Position numbers and translations under genes: made by a program | Notes under the pieces: model-generated | The model's database searches: none | Told to the model about the DNA's origin: nothing | The model's input: only the letters and a program-made list of their open reading frames with translations | Source: Ceratodon purpureus | Taxonomy: Eukaryota > Streptophyta > Bryopsida > Pseudoditrichales > Ditrichaceae | DNA length: 64,000 bases | Assembly: GCA_014871385.1 (NCBI GenBank) | Contig: CM026424.1 | Location: 7,865,320 to 7,929,319 of the forward strand | Direction: 5' to 3' | Shown: positions 55,345-64,000 of the stretch, one piece after another | Layout: the number at the start of each line of letters is the position of its first letter | Numbering within the stretch: the first letter of the stretch is position 1

Positions 55345-55560
55345 GGCACTTTGGACTTCAATTTTGGTTCAATTTGGCATCGTTTGGGCTTCAGTTTGGG
55401 TTCCAATTTGGGCTTCAATTGGGCTTCAATTTGGGTTTCAGTTTGTGATTCAGTTCGTGCTTCGTTTGGGTTTTAGTTTGGGTTCCAATTTGAGTTATAG
55501 CTTGGGTTTCAATTTGGGCTTCATTTGGGTATGAATTTGGGTATGAATTTGGGGTTGAAT
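55345..55560. repeat. Degenerate TTTGGG-CTTCAA tract, copy B
   Basis: Same repeat type as 53,385-53,645, with fewer units. It may be a T-rich intron or 5' region of the small gene that follows. Confidence 0.7.
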
Positions 55561-55616
55561 TGTACTTCGTGAGGGAGAGGGTGAGGGACGAGCTCGGAGA
55601 GGTGATTGCAGGCATC

Positions 55617-56160
55617 ATGCAGCATGGGGGCTGGTACGCCAAGGTCGCGCTCTTCAGTGCGTCCGTCGGGGCTGGGATGGAGTATTTCATGATCCGCACC
55701 GGGTTTTGTAAGTCGTTACTAATGCCATCACCTCACATTCCCTTTCTCTGGTGTCAATGTTGGTGTGTTTTAGGGTTTGGGGTTCAGGTTCGTTTTTATT
55801 GTGTTCAATTCTGCAGTGGATTCGTTTCTCTGGATTGGGTTTTAATGTGGGTTTGTGTTGTTTGTCGTGGATTTGTGTGAATTGGGTTGGATTCGTGGTG
55901 GATTTTTTTGGGGTTTTGAGATTTAGGGTTTTGGGGGTTTTGGGGGAAGGTGGTTGCATTGGAGTGGAGTGATGAGAATTGCGTGCTGACTATGGGTGTG
56001 ATTGGGTTTTGTAGATGAGAAGGTGGTGGATCTGGAGGCACAGCGACGGGCGGAGGAGCTGCAAGCTGCCAAGGAGCAACTGGATGCTTCCGGAATGATC
56101 CAGCAGCAGCCGAATTTATCCAGTCTTGGTGGTAGGGAAGGAACAGTTGGGCCATCGTAG
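55617..56160 (+). CDS. Small two-exon plant protein, function unknown
   Basis: Exon 55,617-55,707 ends at a canonical GTAAGT. The next exon starts after TTTTGTAG at 56,015 and stops at TAG 56,158-56,160. The 78-residue product starts MQHGGWYAKVALFSASVGAG, has a weakly hydrophobic stretch (VALFSASVGAGMEYFMI), then FYEKVVDLEAQRRAEELQAAKEQ, a charged helix-like part, and a Gln/Ser/Gly-rich tail. The first in-frame ATG was used. The frame is open upstream to 55,494 without an ATG, so an upstream exon spliced to the AG at 55,610-55,611 is possible. The protein looks like a short plant protein with one membrane segment, but I cannot name it. Copy A at 53,646 is its broken duplicate. Confidence 0.6.
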
Positions 56161-58175
56161 CTGTAATTGAATTTCGTTGCTTATGCAACCCCGCGTTTGG
56201 AGCTGTCACACACTAGAGAGTTTCACGTTGGACGCATCCAATGGTGGGAAGTAGTCACCTACCTCTCCTAGTGGTGAATGGCCGTCGTTGAAACTTAGAA
56301 CCTATCCATTCATGCAGTGGTCGAAAACCCATTATTTCCGAGGTTGAGACACTCAACGTTTTGCTGCAATTAGGGGGAGTAGGGTTTTGTCAACATCCAA
56401 ACGCGGGCTTATTTATTGTACAGTGTAGCGTACTCCAAAATGCAGAAACCAGCAACCGCCTTACTGGCACTTCTCAGTTGCCAGTTGCCTGCACACGTGA
56501 TACTGAACAAGAAGTAATGCTGTTGCCATTTTTCTTCGGTTTTAACCATTTTTTTAATTTTTGTTTTTTGTTTTTGGTTTCTTGTTACCACGTCATTTGT
56601 CAGCCATTGTTGTTTTACTCTCGACTCTCGACGTACCTTCGGAAATCGGTACAAGTCGATGTCTGCCGAAGTGCGTTATAGACGTGGTTTCGCTGTTTGT
56701 TCTCGTGCACATGCCGGGGACCGTTTTCCACATCTTTAGTGACTATTGTGAAACTTCAAGGTCTGCTCCATCACGCAGCACTTTGCATCTCACGTGCATT
56801 GTCAATTTCTTCAGTACTTACCATCGTAAGGCTTTGAATTTCATCAGCTGGTAAGTGGTCACTTCGTGTAGTATACTTGATATACGTACCTCTCAGTGCA
56901 ATGAAATGCTGAGATCCATTATCAGTATTAGATCGTGTCTCTGCTTACTAAGCCATGGACAAGGCATGTGCTAGTAAGTATTTGCTGGAGTCTGCTGTAA
57001 GCTCAGAGGTTGGTTGGTATGGCTGCAACGGAGACTTTTCTGTCCGACTTCTGAGAAGCAGAATTAGGATTGTTCCTGATGTCACGCATTTGCAGTGAAA
57101 TGGAATAATGATGCAAATATAGGTCTTAAGAACTTTCCTCATTCTCTAGAGCCTTGGCAACGGGCACCTTTTTTTTCTCCGTATTCTCACTGGTGACGAC
57201 TTTCCAAGCAAGTACGTATTGTCACCAAAACCATGGGCTACCAGGTTTCACGAAGTGCGCATGTGCATACAATGCGGTGTGCCAACCAATGTGTCTTAAG
57301 ACTAAACAGACGTATCCTAATAAGTAACGATACCGATTATTATTAAATTAGAGTCCGATGCCAGGTTTTGAGGATAGCAATCATCGGAATCATTGAAGGC
57401 CCGGAATATTGTGCACTGTAGCACGATGGGTGCATATTATATTTGATGCTCCCTGATTTGGTAGCCGATGGCTTTGGGCAATGAGTGGATTGGGGAAGTA
57501 GTTTCTGGTTGTAGTCCGTCACAGTCGGTCGTTTAGTTGACTGGAATGGCGAATAGTAGAAAACCACTTTCTGTGTGATTTGCGTTGCTATTCCCTGCCT
57601 GTTTTAGCAGTGAATATTCATTTGGTGTTTGCATATACCACAGTGCCTACTCCAGAATCTGGCCTCATCCCCATATAACAATACCAAATCAATAACTGGC
57701 GGGCAAAATATTCTGCTTGAAGCTTCTAATTAGAAGCTGAAGAAATACTTGAATTAAGAGACTGAATAAGGGTATGAATACAAACCCCTGGGATATATAT
57801 CCCTCTATTGCTGGGGGCCAAAGCCTAGTGATTACTACAATTACCACAAACACGAACTCTTGTGGTCACGTTCTCGAGACCATATTGTTGGTGAGGACCC
57901 CTGCCCCACCAAAAACAGATTCAAATGTAGTTCCACATTCAAATGACTAGACTCGAAAAACGAAAAGCATTACAAAAAAGTGGTGAAAGCTGTTCAGAAA
58001 CCCCTGGAATTCTGGCACAATCTGAGACCGTTATGAACATTGACGTTTCACAGATGGAGATCTAGCTTTCAGTTACAGACCTGCAAAATGAAGAACCCGC
58101 AGAAGCAACTCCATCCTGAAGAACTTCCACTTTTGGTGTCTGCTGATATTTCCGACGGAGATGTCTAGGTGATTT
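56161..58175. other. Intergenic region between the small gene and ISE2
   Basis: It must contain the 3' ends of two convergent genes. Short frames (for example 56,361-56,681) lack motifs. No RNA or element was recognised. Confidence 0.45.
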
Positions 58176-61100
58176 TTAACCGATAAGCTCACTGATGGGT
58201 GGGCGGTCCATAACCTTAGAAGCTTCACGAGCTGTACTTGCCAAGCTCGGATCAACGTGAGGTAAGTGAGGAATCTGCAAAAGAGAACAACGATGAGTTC
58301 ATACGTTTGATAATCCGAAGCTGGGAGACAGATTAACGATACTGAACGCGATTTCATAATGCAAATTAAAAGCTATATTAGGCTGACACCAGAATCTTTA
58401 GCATCGAGGTAAAGATAACGTTGAAAGGCTGCTGAATTCAAATACTCCTGGTATCAGAAGAAAATTTTACTTGAGCAAGGAGGTCAATAGACCGTCGGAG
58501 AAGACGGGCCACATCTCCCTCATCCATCTCACTGTCGTCCATAAGCTCCTTCCATGTCACTCCTGCTGCCCATGCTTCAACCAACCCTGCAAACTCTGGG
58601 TTGATCTCAACGGGAATCTGCCAATTCACAAGGTAGAAAAATGTCAATTCTGATAACCAGCACTGGAACTTAACCCCCAAATACCTGAGCCTATGACCAC
58701 GGAAATAGACTTTGACTTTGGATGCTCTATTTTTCCACTATAAGTAATGTAAAATATGAATTTTTAAATTTTCTTAGATAGATACACATGTAATCTACAA
58801 GCAATAATTTTTTCAAAATTAATGATTTCATTATGTAATTATTATAAATTTTCAAATCAAAACAAACAAAGAAAATTCATATCAAATATGGATTATATCA
58901 AAAAATTACAAAATATTTACCATAGATGTATATGACAACCAAAAACCTTATATTGGTTACCGTGCTCAAAAATTATGTTTTAATCCAAAAATATGATGAA
59001 AAAACCTAAAACCGTGAAAAATCAAGTAATAGCCACGGTTATACCCCTTCATCTTATACCAGCTATAAATCACTCAATTTTAGGTATTTTTTAAAATTTC
59101 AAATTGGACTGGAAAGTAGATTTGTAAAGCTACATTTCATTAGTTTACCTCAAATGCAAAAAAGATCATCCCAATAGTCAAAATTGCGTTTCAGCTGTCT
59201 GTTTTAAGGAATTTTTGAATACACACACGGTATTGATGTTTTGGACTTTAGGGAGGCACCAAAATTCATGAAATCATCATTTTGAGGATTCATTAATGAG
59301 GTTAGATAGATCTCCACAACTTTTAAACATGAAAAAAAAATGGATGAAAAAATGTCATTTGGATGAGTGTTATGGAACTTGGAAAAATGAGATCGACCAG
59401 TTTTTGGTCGTTTAGGCATTTAGGGGTTAAACTCTAGAGGTAGATGCTGTTCTTTAAGACTATTCTTAATGTGTAGTCATTGAGTTTTACTATGTTTTGG
59501 AGAATGTAAAGCCACAAGACCAAATTATCCGCCACTTACTATTTTCAGGGTAATATTTTGCCAACCCCTAATATTTGGTAGACGATACGCTAATAGCATA
59601 AAAGAGGTAGTTGGAAGTTACAAGGCCTTAAACATGACTTTTAGCACAACAGAGCAACACTTACGGCAACTCCGTTTTTAGTTTGCATGCTGAGAAGCCA
59701 CGAACGCAATTCTTCCATTGCCTCCGTCCATTCATTCACCGCATCGGATGCGTCATAAATAGAGCTGCCACATCAAATTAAGCTAATCAATTTTGTGCCA
59801 AGTTCCGTGTAGAATATGCTCGCATGCCACTTCCAAATTACCTTTCTTAATGACAAATGCGTTCTCGTAATCCAAATACTAAAATTAATGCCAGGAGACC
59901 ATACTCTTTACAATCTCAATCTTCTAAGTAATCTTCAAAAATTTAGAGATCTACGAGGAAGGTCGTTTGATACCTAGTTGAGCCTTCCTTAGAGCGTGAT
60001 TTCATGCCATCTGAAACTAGACAGGCACAGGCAGCTGCAAGTTGAGCGGGAGCAAGAGAGTTGAGAACACCACTGGTGAAAACAATGGCCAACCAAAGCT
60101 CATTGACTCCCCGCGCTGCTGCAGCAACTTCACCAAGGGGCTGAAGCTCGTTCGTTTCAGGTTTCAATGCTCCCGCTTCCTGCAGCACTTTCACAACCTG
60201 TCCCATCCCATAGCCGTTATGGAACAGAAAAATTATGAAAACGCTTCCCTCTGGTTTCTATTCGAGACTCCCAGCGGAATCTGAGAACTTCCTAGCTTAA
60301 CTTCAGAAACATTCAGAGGACAATGTTTATGAACTGGAGACATTTGAGGAACTACTTTGTCTTACTTGTAGGAACTCCTTCCATCCTGAAGGCTGCATCT
60401 TACTGATACGATTGTCAATACGGTTTGCTTTAGCTTTCGTGCGTTGCAGCTTGTCCCACCGTGCTCTTTGAAGATCCAGAAGTCTTCTTGATTCACGGTA
60501 ACCTTGTGACCCTTTGAGTTTTTTCCGGAGTTTTGAAGCCTCTTTCCGTAAATCAAGCAACACCCTCTCGGCCTTCACTAGATCTATGGAAACCTGCAAG
60601 TGTTCCAAGGTCAAGTGGCAATCAAAATTTGAGCTACAGCGCCAACTCAAGATTTGATACAGAATGTTAAATTCAGTACAAGAAGAATGAACATTTTAAA
60701 GGACACATCTGAATTTTATCAAACACAGCCGAACTAATTAGGTTTTCAACGTACCAAAGAAAACAAAGTTGGCTTTAGTCCAAGGTTGATGACAACCAAG
60801 GATATAAAAACCTTCAAAATATCACCTAATATATCCGGCTTTACAGAAACAAGTAAAAGATTTGCATACCTCATGAGCACTAGAAAGTTCACTCAAAACG
60901 GGCACTTGACAACCCCAAGCCCACGTATCGATTGAGCTGTCTGCAGACCAAACGCAACTGAGAGTACCAGAACCTGAGCGACCAAGATTTTCCCATTTCC
61001 GAATCCCCACTTGAAGTTTTTCCTTCAATAGTTCTTCCACAGGTTTCTCACCTGGCGCTGACGTCCCAAAGTTTGCCAAATTTTTGTGAACGCTTTTGAC

Positions 61101-63980
61101 ACTCTTAGCAGTGAACATATACCAGGAATTATCTGATCCCAAAGCCACGTAATGCCGAACATCCGAATCACCCTCATCTTCTGACGACGACTCTTCATCC
61201 TGGTTTTTGTCCAATTCTTCTGACTGGCCTTTTTCGCTTGTCAACTGCCAAAAAACCCAAAGAAACTGACCTTGAGACACGCCTGTAATGATTCCAAGCT
61301 TCTTCTTTTCTTACAAACAATTCTCGAGATGGAAAACGCAGGAGACGAATCAGAAAATGAGAAACACATCCGCAAGAACATATGTCTATATGATTGATGC
61401 CCATGAATGATACAGGGCGTAAAACAAATAAAGAGAACATACATTTATTAAGTCGGTGACGAATGGGGGCCGTGGAACATATCCCACAAACAAGGCAGGA
61501 ACAAGGCGCTCCTCGCCAGTGCGGTGCTCATAGAAGGACAAGCAAATGAAGGGTGGTTTCCCGTTAGTAGGCGCATCGAGCAGAGGCTGTACTATTCCAA
61601 CCCGCAGACTTTCAACTTTCTTTCTCTGCTCTCGCACCAACCGCTTTGCCTCCTGCCAACCAATTACAACCTCTTCGTAAGACATGGAAAACTGAAGTTA
61701 CAACAAGAAGATAAATTATTAGAATTTAGGAGGAGACATCTAACCTTTGCACTTTCTTTAAGATGAAGAAATTCCTGTAGTTCTCCTCGCGTGAGGCGGC
61801 CTTCTAGACCATCTTCGTTCTTTTCACATTCTTTTTGTAAGTGTTCAATCTCTTTCTGCAACCGAGCCAATGCCTGCTTAGAGGCGACCATCACTTCACT
61901 TCCCACATAATTACCGAAACTCTTTTCAATGAGTGCACGGGCCTCATCTAGACTTCTTCCCACCCTTATCAGTTCACTCGCACCTGATTCTGCCGTGGTT
62001 TTTACTCTTGCTCCCTGCAAAACATATGGTTCATGAATCCCTAGAGCAACAAAATTCCATCAACGTCTTTGAATTACGTTGAGAAAAACAAGTGATTGTA
62101 TAAGGAGGCTAATAGGATAATCATCATGGGATCACTAAACTGAAAACCTGATTAAGACCAGGCAGTATATTTCTCAATAAATATTTCGGGGACGCATGCG
62201 ATAGGAACAGGTGCTACCACTTTGCACAGGATCCAACGGGTTTAAAAGCTTACGTACAAAACAGCCCACATCAATCTCTGACGCATTTTATTCGTCCACC
62301 AAGACTAAATCAGCTTCTAAGGCAAGTAGCAACAGACTAAACACTGGAAATAAAAGCAAACATTGATACACTTTTGACAGTTAGAAGAATGCACTTACTG
62401 CCAAGAGATTGAGAGCCATGCCATAGGTGGCCGTGAACTGTGAGACGAGGGGGTCAGATCCTGCAAAGAGCAGTTTGCAACAGTCTTCTGCACCTTCAAA
62501 TGGTGTTTGCACTACTACTGTGTGTCCTTGCTCATCAATACCTCGCCGACCTGCTCTCCCAGCCATTTGCAGCATTGAATTTGCACTTAAGAGTTGGTGT
62601 CCGTTATCACCACGCTTACTCAGTGATGCCAGCACCGTTGTCCTGAAATCAATATCAGGTATGACATCCATTTAAAAGCCGCACACTAGTATATTTTACA
62701 CTACGATTTTAGAACACAAAATCAAAGGGAACAAGTACAGAAATATTGGATATTTTGCCAACAGAGGTTTCAGATTGTTGCATGAGGTGCACGCATGCAT
62801 ACCTAGCAGGCATGTTAATTCCTGCTGCAAGTGTCTCGGTTGCAAAGACCACTTTGATGAGACCTTGCTGGAAAAGATCTTCAATGAAGGCCTTCCACGT
62901 TGGTAAGCAACCAGCGTGATGTGCAGCCACCCCATGTAAAAGTGGTTTTACTGCCACTTCACGAACTGAATCTGGGTACTGCTCCCGGAAATCTCCAAGA
63001 GCTTTTTTTACTCGTCTCTGCTCTTCAAGTGTTAACAAGTCGGTTCCCTGACAATGCATAACATAACTAAGTTTTAGGAAGTTGAAAACACAAAAATGAA
63101 ATTCAAGATATGGATTTTAAAAACATTCAGATACAAATAGATGTAACTTTAGCAAGCTAGGACCTGTCTCTGAGATGCACAATATCGATGATGATGATGA
63201 CGAGGTGGTTCAAGAAGCAACTATAAAATTACCAAAAGATAGTGAACAGCAAGGTCACAGCCCCTGCGACTGAAAATGAACCAAATAGCTGGAAGCATGT
63301 CTCGCTCTTTCAACTGATGCAATGTATCTCTAATTTGCGGTACCTGCATGGCAGAGAGTTGCATACCATTGCGAAAATCAGTCCTCCGTAGCTGCATGCA
63401 TGAATATAAGCCACTGCCGAAAGGGACTACTACAGACTAGCACATATGAAATTCGTAATTCATAAGATAGTAAGGTTAACAAGTGAGTTCGGAAGATGAT
63501 GCTACAGTTTTAAAGAAGCTAGGTTACGTTCTCTTATTTCCAAAATGTACCAATATGTTTAGTGACCACAACTTTTACAGCTATTGACTTGATATCATTC
63601 TCGTTAAAATCAAAACATGGCCGAGAAAGGTTACATTATGCCTCACAATTCCACCATAGATGAAATTAAATTCTAGCCACTTCTGTAATCCTGAACAAGA
63701 GATGAACACTTAAGGGACAATTTGAAAACACCAGGGACTTGAAAGGTGCTGTTATACCTGTCGGCGCCGAAGAAACTGAACCTCCTCGTCAGACATCTGC
63801 TCTTCCATTTCCCCCCATCCACCACCCGACCGCCGCCGACTTTCACTGCGCTTGCCAGTTTCTTTGGAACTTTTGCCAGCTCTAAGAAGTTTTCGCTGTT
63901 TCCTTCTAGGTGACTCTGACATTTCATCCCAGAATGGGTCAGGATCTCTCTCACGCTCAGTCTTCCTCAGGTTCAGTCTC
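58176..63980 (-). CDS. ISE2-type DExH-box RNA helicase, 3' part (N-terminus off window)
   Basis: Twelve exons read on the minus strand: 63,980-63,758, 63,343-63,233, 63,047-62,803, 62,642-62,399, 62,014-61,745, 61,652-61,443, 61,244-60,870, 60,593-60,366, 60,197-59,974, 59,764-59,665, 58,617-58,471 and 58,274-58,176. All have GT/AG borders and phases that join (824 residues plus stop). The first covers the Arg/Lys-rich linker, then LPAIWFIFSRRGCD, HGVAAHHAGCLP, VFATETLAAGINMPAR and QMAGRAGRRGIDEQGH (helicase motifs V-VI). Later come an arch-like coiled region and a C-terminal domain ending DRPPISELIG. These match plant ISE2/DExH15, a chloroplast Ski2-like helicase acting in plastid RNA processing. 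RecA1 (Walker A/DEVH) lies beyond 64,000. Confidence 0.93.
58670..59430. mobile_element. TTAA-type transposon inside an ISE2 intron
   Basis: TTAA at 58,670-58,673 and 59,427-59,430, with inverted ends CCCCCAAATACC / GGCATTTAGGGG. 761 bp including the TTAA sites. It makes up most of the 1,047-bp intron between the exons at 59,665 and 58,617. The splice sites are untouched. Confidence 0.7.
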
Positions 63981-64000
63981 CTGCAGAAAGAAAATATACC

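Larger units (their letters stand above)
54726..55652 (+). repeat. Segmental duplication, copy B
   Basis: Partner of 52,420-53,740. It keeps the uninterrupted TAA site (54,881), a good tRNA-Gln and the complete start of the small gene. It has about 75 bp near 54,957-55,030 that copy A lacks. Copy B looks closer to the original arrangement. Confidence 0.9.

Overview
The window is nuclear DNA of a land plant. The best-placed gene is the 3' two-thirds of a spliced ISE2-type (DExH-box, chloroplast) RNA helicase, whose exon sequence matches the plant family closely. Introns are short and AT-rich, and the spacers are strongly A+T-rich and full of small transposons, LINE tails and a tRNA-derived SINE. 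I cannot name the species; nothing points clearly to a particular clade.

Layout: 1-4,500 mostly unassigned sequence; about 4,500-4,720 a scrap of a Ty3/gypsy element; 5,399-5,527 a short secretory-looking ORF; 6,697-7,166 a 5'-truncated LINE; 7,279-7,527 a TA-rich microsatellite; 9,523-10,889 two TTAA-flanked small transposons; 15,542-23,526 an approximately 8-kb DNA transposon with inverted ends and a 9-bp target duplication; 25,089-32,155 a nearly complete, young L1-type LINE; 34,123-36,670 further nested small elements; 40,646-41,022 a PIF/Harbinger-like MITE; 43,087-43,426 a SINE; 45,482-49,121 three TTAA-flanked elements; 52,420-55,652 a direct segmental duplication carrying a tRNA-Gln gene (good copy at 55,106-55,176) and the start of a small two-exon gene, with a 33-bp minisatellite between the copies; 58,176-63,980 the ISE2-type helicase gene on the minus strand, with a TTAA element in one intron.

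The most unusual object is the 8-kb transposon. Two decayed genes diverge from a 722-bp near-perfect palindrome (two 344-bp arms, 34-bp loop) lying almost exactly midway between their start codons (58 and 56 bp away). The perfect 10-bp palindrome TCGGATCCGA occurs 18 times inside the element, in a 118-bp satellite, a 97-bp satellite, the palindromic arms and a subterminal repeat, and I saw no exact copy elsewhere in the window. The + strand gene ends in a degenerate SWIM-like Cys motif, which with the 9-bp duplication suggests a Mutator-like relative, though no DDE transposase domain was recognised. The other notable pattern is a set of 0.76-0.93 kb elements (plus one 0.25-kb element) with TTAA at their ends and CCCCTAAA- or CCCTTAA-type inverted termini, a piggyBac-like signature not usual in land plants.
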